DNA of 29,107 bases, taken from assembly GCA_964551475.1 (NCBI GenBank), contig CAZKCI010000110.1, positions 1 through 29,107 on the forward strand, written 5' to 3'. This DNA is from CAZKCI01 sp964551475. GTDB taxonomy: Bacteria > Auribacterota > Erginobacteria > Erginobacterales > CAZKCI01. Shown piece after piece: positions 7,829 to 15,458 of the stretch. Under the pieces are notes generated by a model. It had not been told where the DNA came from. It saw only the letters and a list, made by a program, of their open reading frames with translations, and ran no database searches. The position numbers and the translations under genes are program-made. The first letter of the stretch is position 1. The number at the start of each line of letters is the position of its first letter.

Positions 7829-9670
7829 ATGAAAGTCCTCGACCGCCTCCCCTGGCCCGAATTGGCTCTCTCCGTCCTGGCGATCGGACTCGCCCTCCCC
7901 CTCCTCTTCCCCTGGGACGGGGCGCCGAAAAACGACGACTTCTTCCTCTACGCCACACAGCACGCGATCGTCCGGGAGGCGCTGCTCCGGCATGGGCGAC
8001 TGCCCCTGGAAACGCCCGCCGTGGCCGGGGGGTATCCGACAGCGGAGAATCCGGAGAGCCCGGTTTTCAACCCCCTGGTCGCCCTCTCGCTCGTCTTCGG
8101 TGAAGTGGCGGGGCTCAAGCTCATCTACGTTTTCTTCTCCGTCCTCTGCGGACTCGGCGTCTGGTGGCTCGCCCGCCTGAGCCTGGGGTTGAACGCGACC
8201 GGTTCCTTCTTCGCCGCGGCCGCCTTGCTCGCGAGCGGCCTCCTCCCGGGGAAATTCGTCGGGGGAAACATCACCGAGCTCCCCTATCTGACTCTCCCTC
8301 TGGGCCTGCACTTCCTTCTCCAGGGCCGGAGAAAAATCTACTTCCGCTTGCTGGTCGTGTACGGCGCTCTGCTCGCCCTCGAGCCGAAGTCGGCGCCGCT
8401 CGTCGTCTGGATGTTCCTGATCGCCTGCGCCGTCCTGTGGGACGTGATTCCTCCCAGACCGAATGCAAATCTCGCCACTAAGGCACCCAGGCACGAAGAA
8501 AAGCGTTGGGGGTTCAGGCATCCCCCGCTGACCAGCATCTGCCTGGGCGCTCTTTCTCTCTCCCTCCTCCTCTCCGCGGTCAAGCTCGCCCCCATGGCGG
8601 GGTTTCTGGCCAAGCAGGGGGGGCTGCGGCCGGAGATTCTCTCCGGCCATTCTCCCCGCTACGAAGAGACGGTCTCCTGCTCCCCTCTCCAGCTCCTGAG
8701 AAGGCTGGCCGATCCGTCCATGCTCGTCGGGAAAACGCCCGTAAACCACTCCGTCGCCGTCGGCCCGGTGATCTTCCTCGCCGCCCTCGCCGCCCTCGTC
8801 CTCTCCCCCCGCCTCGCTCTCCGTCTGGCGGTGCCGGCCTTCCTCTCCGCCTGGCTCGCCTGCGGGCCGGGGGCGCGCCCCGATCTCTTCGGAGTCCTCT
8901 GGCGCTATTTCCCCCTCTTCAACCTGATCGACAAACCGGGGAAGTATTTCGGCCCGCCCGCCGCGATCTTCCTCTGTCTCATGGCGGGGGTGGCCGTCTC
9001 CGCGATCTCGGCCCGTTTCCGGCCGAGAACCGGACGACTCCTGGCGGCCGGGCTTCTCCTCGTCGCCGTTCCTTTCCCTCTCGCCATCCATCTCCAGTGC
9101 CTGAAGTCCATCGAGTATCTCCCCGCGGACTTCCTCCCCCATCCCCTGCCGGGCGGGGGCTTCTATCAGGTGGAAAACCGCGCCGGGCTCGATCGCCCCC
9201 TCGATCCGCCCCATCGCGCCGCGCCCTATTACAACTTCAAGCGCGGGGTGGGTACGATCGACGCCTGGGTCCCGGTGGACGTCCCCCGGCGGGCGATCCC
9301 GCGCTATTTCATCGTCTGGCCGGAAGGGCTCCCCGTGCCCAACCCGGCCTACCGGGGAGAGATCGAACAGCCGGCCGGGGAGCCGGCGCGGGGTGAGATC
9401 TCCTGGGAGCCGAACCGGATCACGGTCGTCCGGGACCGCCCCTCGTCCGAGACGGTCGTCATCAACCGCAACTACGATCCGGACTGGAGATGCGCCGAGG
9501 GCCGGGTCATCGACCACGACGGGCGCCTGGCGGTCATCCCTTCCGCGTCCGCGGGGAGAGAGCTCCGCCTGACCTACCTCCCGCGAACGCTGCTCGCGGG
9601 AGCGGCGGTAAGCCTCCTCACCGCCGCGGCCTGGCTGATCCTGGCCCGGCTAAAAATTAACCGCGAATAG
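7829..9670 (+). CDS. YfhO-like/GT-C-type polytopic membrane protein
   Basis: This 613-aa inner-membrane protein starts with a hydrophobic helix, then a loop with NDDFFLYATQH, where GT-C glycosyltransferases carry acidic residues. About ten membrane segments follow, up to about residue 435. A soluble domain of about 150 residues then contains the INRNYDPDW..(A)EGRVIDHDGRLAV pattern typical of YfhO-like C-terminal domains. A last membrane helix (about 588-607) ends the protein. Such proteins are suspected lipid-linked sugar transferases acting on the outer face of the inner membrane, but the substrate is unknown. Residues 217-225 (TKAPRHEEK) are translated from an intergenic-type octamer repeat. 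A weak GAGGG precedes the ATG. The final residues and stop run into a CGCGAAT-type repeat. Confidence 0.75.
   Translation: MKVLDRLPWPELALSVLAIGLALPLLFPWDGAPKNDDFFLYATQHAIVREALLRHGRLPLETPAVAGGYPTAENPESPVFNPLVALSLVFGEVAGLKLIYVFFSVLCGLGVWWLARLSLGLNATGSFFAAAALLASGLLPGKFVGGNITELPYLTLPLGLHFLLQGRRKIYFRLLVVYGALLALEPKSAPLVVWMFLIACAVLWDVIPPRPNANLATKAPRHEEKRWGFRHPPLTSICLGALSLSLLLSAVKLAPMAGFLAKQGGLRPEILSGHSPRYEETVSCSPLQLLRRLADPSMLVGKTPVNHSVAVGPVIFLAALAALVLSPRLALRLAVPAFLSAWLACGPGARPDLFGVLWRYFPLFNLIDKPGKYFGPPAAIFLCLMAGVAVSAISARFRPRTGRLLAAGLLLVAVPFPLAIHLQCLKSIEYLPADFLPHPLPGGGFYQVENRAGLDRPLDPPHRAAPYYNFKRGVGTIDAWVPVDVPRRAIPRYFIVWPEGLPVPNPAYRGEIEQPAGEPARGEISWEPNRITVVRDRPSSETVVINRNYDPDWRCAEGRVIDHDGRLAVIPSASAGRELRLTYLPRTLLAGAAVSLLTAAAWLILARLKINRE
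8476..8503. repeat. Octamer repeat inside a coding region
   Basis: CACTAAGG, CACCCAGG and CACGAAGA (period 8, followed by AAAG) is the same word found between genes at 14751-14780 (reverse strand) and 18550-18573. Here it is in frame and gives TKAPRHEEK in a hydrophilic loop between two membrane segments of the YfhO-like protein. Confidence 0.85.
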
Positions 9671-10043
9671 CGCGCGAATTGGCTTGGCTAAAAAACCTAA
9701 CTACGAATTTCGCGAATTACGCGAATTCACAACGGCCGAACTCGGCAGCAATGCGCGGTTAAATTTTAAGGCTTAACGCACGATAGTGTGGGCTTCCCAA
9801 CCCACGATTACCGGCCAGGATGGCGGTAGCCGCAGGCTTTAGCCTGCGTTTTACACGGGTCCTTGAGGCCGCGGCTACGAGCGCGGCGGGCGTGAACGCA
9901 GCCTAAAGGCTGCGGCTACCTATCCTAATCCCAGTCTACCCACAGTATCATGTGCTGAGCCAATTTTAGCCAAGCCAAGCCAGACCCCTTCGCGTAATTC
10001 GCGAAATTCGTAGTTGAATTGCCAAGCCAAGCCGAGCCGGGAA
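9671..10043. repeat. Large nested inverted-repeat region (373-nt gap)
   Basis: No gene is visible here. A 25-bp perfect inverted repeat pairs 9699-9723 with 9991-10015. It is built from the nonamer CGAATTNCG. An outer GGCTTGGCTAAAA (9681-9693) is mirrored by TTTTAGCCAAGCC (9964-9976). At the centre is a REP-like element (9826-9919): GTAGCCGCAG at its left end pairs with CTGCGGCTAC at its right end, with inner hairpins CGCAGGCT/AGCCTGCG and CGCAGCCT/AGGCTGCG. A similar CGNNGG-CCTAAAGG design recurs at 17000-17060. Confidence 0.85.
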
Positions 10044-11093
10044 TCAGTCGGAGGGGCGGACGGTCTCGTCGATGGGGACGCGGAAGGCGCCGGAGACGAT
10101 CTCGCGCCTTTTCTCCTCGATCGACTCCCTGATCTCGGCGGAGATCTTCAGGTCGAAGGTGTGGTAGGGCGCGAGCCGGGCGCCGCCCCGCGCCATCAGG
10201 CAGGCCGAGGAGAGATCCTCCGCCCGGTATGATTGGTTCCTCACCCCCCGGAGGACGGACTCGATCAGCGGCCAGGGGTCCCAGACCGGTCCGGTCACCA
10301 CCGTCTCCGGAGCGAGCGAATACTGGTCGAGGAGGTTTCCGAGAGCCATCACCCTCGCCCTCCGGCAGGCGGGGAAGACGCCGTAGGCCTCCCCGAAGAC
10401 GATCTCCGCCCCCTGCTCGATCAGTCGGCGGGCGGCCAGCTCGGCGGCGGCGGGGTCGTAGCGCTGCTCCAAGCGGGCGATGAGCAGCCGCGCGGAAGGC
10501 GCCGACTCCCCGAGTCCTCTCCGGAAGGCGTTGATCGTCCGCTCGACTCCGGGCGTGGAGAGACCCGCGACCGCTCCGATCGTCCCCGACCCGGCGATCT
10601 TGCCGGCGAGCAGGCCGCAGAGATAGGCCGGCTCGTGGACATAGGCGTCCAGGACCGAGAAGTTCGGTTCGGTCGGCCCTCCCCGCGATCCGAAACAGAA
10701 GGCGACTTCGGGGAAGTCCGCGGCCGCCCGGCGCATCTCCTCCTCGCAGGCGAAAGCCTCCCCGAAAACGGCTTGGTAACCCCTCTGGGCATACTCCCGG
10801 GCAATCCGGGGAGCTTCGTCGGGGGGAACCTTTTGGACAAAGTCATAGGCGATCTCGGAGTCCCGCTCCCCTTTCTCCAGCGCCTGCTGGAGGGCGGCCG
10901 CCCAGGGTTCGTCGACGGAGGAGGTGAAGACGCCGGCCACCTTGATCCTCTCCTCCGCCTCCGTCCCCCCGCCGCAGCCGGGGAGAAAGGCCAGGACGGC
11001 GATAAGAGCGATGAGACGAGGGAACCTCGTCCCCCCGGGCAGACGCGAGAAGCCCATGCGGGTGGCGCGGTCTAAGAAGAGCCGGACGTTCAC
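10044..11093 (-). CDS. BMP-family substrate-binding lipoprotein
   Basis: The family (Bmp/TmpC/PnrA/Med) binds nucleosides or related small molecules, usually for an ABC importer, outside the inner membrane. The 349-aa protein has a hydrophobic signal ending in the lipobox LPGC, with lipidated Cys40 if the GTG at 11093 is used. An in-frame ATG at 11057 would put this Cys at position 28. Mature sequence begins IKVAGVFTSSVDEPW and carries the family pattern FPEVAFCFGS, DAYVHEPAYLCGLLAGK and GTIGAVAGLSTPGVERTINAFRRG. No ABC ATPase or permease is adjacent, so it is a stand-alone binding protein, possibly a sensor or a partner of a distant transporter. Confidence 0.85.
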   Translation of the reverse strand: MNVRLFLDRATRMGFSRLPGGTRFPRLIALIAVLAFLPGCGGGTEAEERIKVAGVFTSSVDEPWAAALQQALEKGERDSEIAYDFVQKVPPDEAPRIAREYAQRGYQAVFGEAFACEEEMRRAAADFPEVAFCFGSRGGPTEPNFSVLDAYVHEPAYLCGLLAGKIAGSGTIGAVAGLSTPGVERTINAFRRGLGESAPSARLLIARLEQRYDPAAAELAARRLIEQGAEIVFGEAYGVFPACRRARVMALGNLLDQYSLAPETVVTGPVWDPWPLIESVLRGVRNQSYRAEDLSSACLMARGGARLAPYHTFDLKISAEIRESIEEKRREIVSGAFRVPIDETVRPSD

Positions 11094-11114
11094 GGTGTTC
11101 TTTCCTTATACCTC

Positions 11115-11226
11115 TGGTTGGATATCTCAGATTTCAGATCTCATATCTCAGATCCACCATCTCAGATTTCAGATCTTAAATCTCAAATTTGAGATCTCAA
11201 ATCTGAGATCTCAAATCTCAAATTTC
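11115..11226. repeat. Sixteen-unit TCTCAGA-type heptamer array
   Basis: From 11115 the sequence divides into 16 consecutive heptamers without a register slip: TCTCAGA, TTTCAGA, TCTCATA, TCTCAGA, TCCACCA and so on, with later units TCTCAAA, TTTGAGA, TCTGAGA and TCCCAAG. Unit spacing is constant while bases vary. The last two units contain the stop and final codons of the EFR1-type gene. Interior AAATTTGAGATCTCAAATCT stretches make it strongly self-complementary. Confidence 0.9.
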
Positions 11227-11994
11227 AGATCCCAAGATCTCCCTGAGCTCCGCCGCCCGATAGATCTCGCATTTCTTCCCGGGCACCGAGATCGCGGACG
11301 CCGGGCAGAAGGAGAGGCAGCGCATGCAGAGCTCGCATCTGCCGGCATAAACCGGCAGATCCTGGAGCGCGATATTCCCGGTCGGGCAGATCCGGGCGCA
11401 GACGCCGCAGCGGGTGCAGCGAGCGGCGTCGACGGCAAGCGGGAAAAAGCGGCGCAGCTGGTTCCAGAGCAGAGACGAGCGGGAGATCAGGCAGATCAGG
11501 TCGGAGAGCAGGGGAATCCGTCCCCAGCGCCCTTTCCCTTCGGTCAGGGACTCGGCGAAACGGCGGGCGGCGGCGAGCCCCGCCGCCACTGTCTTCGCTT
11601 CCTGGGCCGGATCGCGTTTGCCCGGGAAAAAGTTCGAGGGCATGATGATCTCCACCGCGCCCAGCGGACGATAGCCCTTGCTGATCAGGGTTCGTTTCAG
11701 CGGCCCCACGATCCCGCCCGAGAAACCCGCCAGCGTGTCCGCCATGAAGACCCCGGTTCCCTCCGCCCGCGGCAGGCCTTCGATGAATCTCCAGACCAAG
11801 GGATAGGTGGACTGGGCGGCCACCGGGAAGGCGAGGCCGAGCGCGCCGTCGAGCCGCACCGCCCGCGGATCGGACCGTTCGATCGGGAACAGGTCAGTCG
11901 GGATATGCCGTTCGGAGAAAACCCCGGCCATCTCCCGGACCACCCGGAGCGTGTTCCCCGTCCCCGTGAAATAGTAGATCGCCACGCTCTTCAC
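11218..11994 (-). CDS. EFR1-type flavodoxin-ferredoxin fusion
   Basis: This 258-aa cytoplasmic electron carrier has an N-terminal flavodoxin-like domain with the FMN phosphate loop YYFTGTGNTLRV (about 7-18). Two [4Fe-4S] motifs follow at the C-terminus: Cys193, 196, 199, 203 (CTRCGVCARICP) and Cys220, 223, 226, 230 (CELCMRCLSFCP). This is the layout of the EFR1 family (flavodoxin plus bacterial ferredoxin) common in anaerobes. Start is GTG 11994 with a GGGGGGAGAGGG tract upstream. The gene is downstream of nothing obvious and divergent from the NYN-domain gene, so its redox partner is unknown. Its last residues (GSEI) are encoded by the heptamer array. Confidence 0.9.
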   Translation of the reverse strand: MKSVAIYYFTGTGNTLRVVREMAGVFSERHIPTDLFPIERSDPRAVRLDGALGLAFPVAAQSTYPLVWRFIEGLPRAEGTGVFMADTLAGFSGGIVGPLKRTLISKGYRPLGAVEIIMPSNFFPGKRDPAQEAKTVAAGLAAARRFAESLTEGKGRWGRIPLLSDLICLISRSSLLWNQLRRFFPLAVDAARCTRCGVCARICPTGNIALQDLPVYAGRCELCMRCLSFCPASAISVPGKKCEIYRAAELREILGSEI

Positions 11995-12099
11995 GGCGCC
12001 CTCTCCCCCCTTTTCCCGGCGCGTTTCGGTATACTATCGGCCCTCCCTCCGGACGAGGGTGCGGCCGCGGTCATCTTACACCGAAGCGCAAAATATGCG

Positions 12100-12140
12100 T
12101 TGAACAATCGCCGGGATACCGCTATCTAATTATTCGGAGC
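12100..12140 (+). promoter_or_regulatory. Possible sigma-70-type promoter of the NYN-domain gene
   Basis: TTGAAC (12100-12105), a 17-nt spacer and TATCTA (12123-12128) precede the ATG at 12146. GGAG at 12136-12139 could be the ribosome-binding site, but this would leave a very short leader. The match is partial. Confidence 0.3.
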
Positions 12141-12145
12141 CGACC

Positions 12146-13693
12146 ATGAAAATCGAAGAGTTTTTCTCCGAACTGACCCATCACCTGCTCGCCGCCATCC
12201 TGAGCCAGTCGCTCTCCCACCTTGAGCTGATCGCCCTCTGCCGCGAGCTCAAGGTGGAGACGCCCGGATACCGCCTGGAGAAGCTCGGCCCCGGCGACCT
12301 GATCGGCCATCTCCGGGATGACGCGCGCAAAAGGCCCGATCTTCTCCCCCGCCTCCAGGCCGCTCTCGACCGCGCCAACCGGGAGTGCCGGGACCGGCAA
12401 GGCCGCGAGGGCGCGAATAAAATCCGGTCCTCCCTGCGGGGATGGCTGAACCTCCTGGAGCGCGGGGAGTTCGGTCCCCGCCTCTGGGCGGCCCTGCGCG
12501 ACGAGAGAATAGCGGTCAACCTGATCGCCCGGAAAACGATCGCGGAATTCGGCGCGGAGGCGAAGGCGGCACTCGACTCCCCCCCGCCGCCCGTCCGCCT
12601 GCCGGAGGCGGACGCCCCGGCGGCAAAGAAGACGGAGGAGGGCGAGGGCGAAACACTGCGCGGATTGAGGAACTTGATCGACGAGCTGCGCCGGGTGGGC
12701 GAGAACGGCGAAAAAGAGGTGCGGGCGTTGGAGAAAACGCTGAGGAAATCCTCCGCCGAAGCCCAGAAAGCCCGGGATCTGGCCAGGAAGCGCCTGGAAG
12801 AAGTGAAGGAAAAAGAGGGCGAGATCATCCGCATCAAGACCGCCCTGAAAGAGCGGGAAGCGGAGGAGCAGAACGCCCGGCGGATGCTGGAATCCCAGCG
12901 CCCGGCGGACCGGCCCGACGATCTCTCGTCCCACCTGCACGCGCTGGAAAAGAACCTCCGCCGGACCGAGCACGACTTGAAAGTCGCGGAAAACGCGGCC
13001 CGGGAAGCCGCCGTCCTCCGGAAAAAGATCGAGGAGGACCGCCTCACCATCAACCTGGCCGAGCGGGAAAAAATCCAGGCTGAAAAAAACCTGCGGGGAC
13101 GGGAGGAGGAACTGGCCGGCCTCCGGGAGAGGCTGCGGGCGCTGGAGTTCGCGAAGAAGCCCGCGGCCCCGACACGCCCGCCCCGGGAGGAGGAGCGGCT
13201 GGGGATCTTCGTCGACGTCCAGAACGTCTACTACACCGTCCGCGACTTCCTGGGCGGCGGACGCATGGACTACGACGAGCTGCGCACCCGGGTGGCGGGG
13301 GGAAGGAAAATCGTCCGGGCGATCGCCTACGTGGTGCAGGCCGACTTCGGCGATCCCGAATCCTTCTTCCAGATGCTCCAGTTCAAGGGCTTCCAGGTCA
13401 AACGCCGGCCGCTCAAGGTGCGGGCCGACCGTTCCATGAAAGGGAACTGGGACATGGGCATGGCCCTGGACCTGATCAAATACGCCGACGATCTCGACAC
13501 CATCGCCCTGCTCAGCGGCGACGGCGACTTCACCGAGATCGTCCCCTATCTCAAGAAGAAGGGCTGCCGGGTGGAGGTCTGCGCGGTCAAGCGCGCCACC
13601 GCCCGGGAGCTCGAGCAGGCGGCCGACTGCTTCACGCCGATCGACGGGGAGTGGCTGCTCAACAAAAAAGGGAGTAATGGAGCATCGGAGTGA
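12146..13693 (+). CDS. Coiled-coil protein with C-terminal NYN (LabA/DUF88) PIN-like domain
   Basis: This is a three-part, 515-aa protein. Residues 1 to about 145 are an unrecognised helical domain. About 165-345 is a long, highly charged coiled coil rich in Glu/Lys/Arg. Residues 352-505 form an NYN domain of the LabA type: LGIFVDVQNVYY with Asp357 and Asn360, GNWDMGMALD with Asp436, and LLSGDGDFTEIV with Asp459 and Asp461. These acidic residues match the metal-binding set of NYN/PIN-like nucleases, so RNA cleavage is a reasonable family inference. No partner nuclease, toxin/antitoxin or RNA gene is adjacent. The C-terminal GSNGASE and the stop are translated from an octamer repeat. Confidence 0.88.
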   Translation: MKIEEFFSELTHHLLAAILSQSLSHLELIALCRELKVETPGYRLEKLGPGDLIGHLRDDARKRPDLLPRLQAALDRANRECRDRQGREGANKIRSSLRGWLNLLERGEFGPRLWAALRDERIAVNLIARKTIAEFGAEAKAALDSPPPPVRLPEADAPAAKKTEEGEGETLRGLRNLIDELRRVGENGEKEVRALEKTLRKSSAEAQKARDLARKRLEEVKEKEGEIIRIKTALKEREAEEQNARRMLESQRPADRPDDLSSHLHALEKNLRRTEHDLKVAENAAREAAVLRKKIEEDRLTINLAEREKIQAEKNLRGREEELAGLRERLRALEFAKKPAAPTRPPREEERLGIFVDVQNVYYTVRDFLGGGRMDYDELRTRVAGGRKIVRAIAYVVQADFGDPESFFQMLQFKGFQVKRRPLKVRADRSMKGNWDMGMALDLIKYADDLDTIALLSGDGDFTEIVPYLKKKGCRVEVCAVKRATARELEQAADCFTPIDGEWLLNKKGSNGASE

Positions 13694-13774
13694 TGGAGTA
13701 TTGGGCCAGCCCGCCCTTCCATTACTCCCATACTCCAGTACTCCATTACTCCCGCGTTCCCTTACTCCATTAGT
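13671..13774. repeat. Octamer inverted repeat between convergent genes
   Basis: GGAGTAAT, GGAGCATC, GGAGTGAT and GGAGTATT (13671-13702) face inverted units CCATTACT, CCCATACT, CCAGTACT and CCATTACT (13719-13750), with further units to 13774. All have period 8. The same word and layout occurs at 25193-25268. The NYN gene stop lies in the third unit. The pair could fold into a long hairpin between the two convergent genes. Confidence 0.88.
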
Positions 13775-13780
13775 CCGGTT

Positions 13781-14683
13781 TCAGAAGGCGTAGGACAGCG
13801 ATCCCCCCACGTAGGCGCCGTTCTCGAGGTCGCCGTCGTAGAGCTTGGCGCTGGAATCGTCGTCCCGGAACTCGAAGGTCCGGGCGGTGGCGATCCCCCC
13901 TTCCAGACGAAGAGAGACGCGCTTGCTGAAATGGAGATCCAGGAAGGGGCCGACCAGTATCTGCTCGTAGCAGGCCACCGTATTCTCCCAGGGAATATTT
14001 TCCGAGAGGCGGAACTGATGCCCCTCCAGGCGGCCGCGCAGGCCGATCGAGAGCCAGTCGGCGGCGCGGTAGCTGAAGACGCCGTACTCGGGGAGGAAAA
14101 GGTCCAGGGCCCAGTCGTCGTCGATCTGCCACTGCGCCCCGATCAGCGGGAAGATCTCGGGCTCCCCGAAGTCATCCCCGTAATAGACGCCGATGAGCCC
14201 GGAGAGCTCCTCGCTGAACTTCCAGGAGACCATCAGGCCGCCCTGGTAGTAGACATCCTTGCTCGTCACGTCCTCGAAGTCGCTGTGGACGCCCGGCTGA
14301 AACTCGGCGTAGAGGGTCAGGTCGTCGCTGAGAGCCGCGCCGACTCCCAGCGCGGCGTCGACCGCCTGCAGCTTGTCCGGTAGATCCTCCTCGGTGAAGA
14401 CGCCTCCCTTCCCGTCGGGGTAGGAGAAGACCAGATCCTCATAGCCGACGAACAGACCCTGGTAGGCGCCGCGCAGGGAGAGGAAGAGCGATTCGCTCAG
14501 AGCGAGGGGCGCGGTCGCGAAGACCCGGACGGAATGCATCCGGACCTCGCCGTCCTCGTCCTTGAGGTCGCTCAGGGGCAGAAAGGCGTAGCCCCCTTCG
14601 ACCGCCTTGTCGGACTCCCAGGCGCGAACATCAGGCGCCAGGGCAACGGTCAAAACGGCGGCGATCAACAAGCATTTTTTCAC
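13781..14683 (-). CDS. Predicted outer-membrane beta-barrel-like protein
   Basis: The protein has a classic signal peptide, KKCLLIAAVLTVALAPDVRA, then about 280 residues of alternating hydrophobic/polar segments rich in Tyr, Gly and Asp, ending in YVGGSLSYAF. A C-terminal Phe with alternating pattern is the BAM recognition signal of outer-membrane barrels (family knowledge). I do not recognise a specific porin family. I chose the GTG at 14683: GGAGG is 7 nt upstream of it, while the ATG at 14689 directly abuts the GGAGGA and would be too close. The two choices differ by two residues. No transport or secretion genes adjoin. Function unknown beyond a likely outer-membrane location. Confidence 0.7.
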   Translation of the reverse strand: MKKCLLIAAVLTVALAPDVRAWESDKAVEGGYAFLPLSDLKDEDGEVRMHSVRVFATAPLALSESLFLSLRGAYQGLFVGYEDLVFSYPDGKGGVFTEEDLPDKLQAVDAALGVGAALSDDLTLYAEFQPGVHSDFEDVTSKDVYYQGGLMVSWKFSEELSGLIGVYYGDDFGEPEIFPLIGAQWQIDDDWALDLFLPEYGVFSYRAADWLSIGLRGRLEGHQFRLSENIPWENTVACYEQILVGPFLDLHFSKRVSLRLEGGIATARTFEFRDDDSSAKLYDGDLENGAYVGGSLSYAF

Positions 14684-14750
14684 GGTCATTCCTCCGGAGA
14701 CGGGTTGTCTCTCATCATAAACTCCCGCCCACCATTGTCAATCTCATCTG

Positions 14751-14780
14751 ATTTTCTTCGTGTCTTGGTGCCTTTGTGGC
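14751..14780. repeat. CACCAAGA-type octamer repeat
   Basis: On the minus strand the units are CACAAAGG, CACCAAGA and CACGAAGA followed by AAA. It lies in the divergent gap between the barrel-like gene and the first DUF84 gene and matches the copies at 8476-8503 and 18550-18573. The rest of the gap shows no clear promoter. Confidence 0.8.
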
Positions 14781-14797
14781 ATAATTCGGGCCGTTCC

Positions 14798-15358
14798 ATG
14801 AAAATTGCCGTCGGATCCCGCAACCCGGTCAAGCTCGCCGCCGTCCGCAACGTCATGCGCCGCGTCTATCCGGCGGCGACAATCGTCCCGGCGGACGTCC
14901 GATCGGGCGTCTCCCCCAATCCCCTGAGCGACGAGGAAGCGATCCGAGGCGCCGTCGCCCGGGCGAAAAGGGCCGCCAAGGCGGAAGCGGCCGACCTGGG
15001 CATCGGGATGGAGGGTTCCACCACGGTGATCGACGGCAGGCTGATGACCGCGGGCTGGGCGGCCGTCTATGACGGGAAACGGTGCCATGTCGGGGGCGGG
15101 GGCCACGTGGCTCTTCCCCGCGCCGTCCGCCGGCGGGTGATGGACGACGGCGCCGAGCTCGGCGCCGCCATGGATGAGCTGACCGGAGGGAAAAACACCA
15201 AGCAGAAGATGGGCGCCATCGGGATCCTCACCGGCGGCCTCTCCAGCCGCCAGCTTGCTTACGAATACATCCTCACCTACGCGCTGGCGCCGCTCCTCTC
15301 GCCGCAGTACTATCGGGAAACAAGGCAGAAGAAAAACAGGCTGAAGACTGCAGGCTGA
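14798..15358 (+). CDS. DUF84 (YjjX-like) inosine/xanthosine triphosphatase, copy 1
   Basis: Members hydrolyse ITP or XTP (and sometimes other nucleoside triphosphates) to keep deaminated purines out of nucleic acids. The 186-aa protein begins MKIAVGSRNPVKLAAV, the family nucleotide-binding start. It has SGVSPNPLSDEEAIRGAVARA, GIGMEGS and a C-terminal KMGAIGILTGGLSSR..AYEY block. Start ATG 14798 is set by this conserved N-terminus. There is no strong ribosome-binding site. The last residues (about 173-186, RETRQKKNRLKTAG) form an extension beyond the domain, partly encoded by a heptamer repeat containing the stop. A paralogue lies at 18755, and FdrA- and YlbE-like genes lie between the two. 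Confidence 0.88.
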   Translation: MKIAVGSRNPVKLAAVRNVMRRVYPAATIVPADVRSGVSPNPLSDEEAIRGAVARAKRAAKAEAADLGIGMEGSTTVIDGRLMTAGWAAVYDGKRCHVGGGGHVALPRAVRRRVMDDGAELGAAMDELTGGKNTKQKMGAIGILTGGLSSRQLAYEYILTYALAPLLSPQYYRETRQKKNRLKTAG

Positions 15359-15440
15359 AGGTAAAAATACGTGCAACGTGTCACGGGCAACGGCCTTCTC
15401 TGTTGGCTCTTGAACCGTTGAACCATTGAACCGTTGAACC
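15341..15440. repeat. Three different short-word arrays in one gap
   Basis: CTGAAGA, CTGCAGG and CTGAAGG (15341-15361, period 7, holding the DUF84 stop) are followed by CGTGCAA, CGTGTCA and CGGGCAA (15370-15390, period 7). Then come GAACCGTT, GAACCATT and GAACCGTT (15412-15435, period 8), ending just before the GGAGG of the FdrA-like gene. Confidence 0.85.
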
Positions 15441-15458
15441 TTGGTTTCGGAGGCAACG

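Noticed and set aside
11115..11226. CRISPR array
   Set aside because: Units are 7 nt, contiguous and without spacers; no cas gene is present.
13671..13774. Simple transcription terminator
   Set aside because: It could act so here, but the same element lies inside the ATPase operon and has no U-tract, so it is recorded as a repeat.
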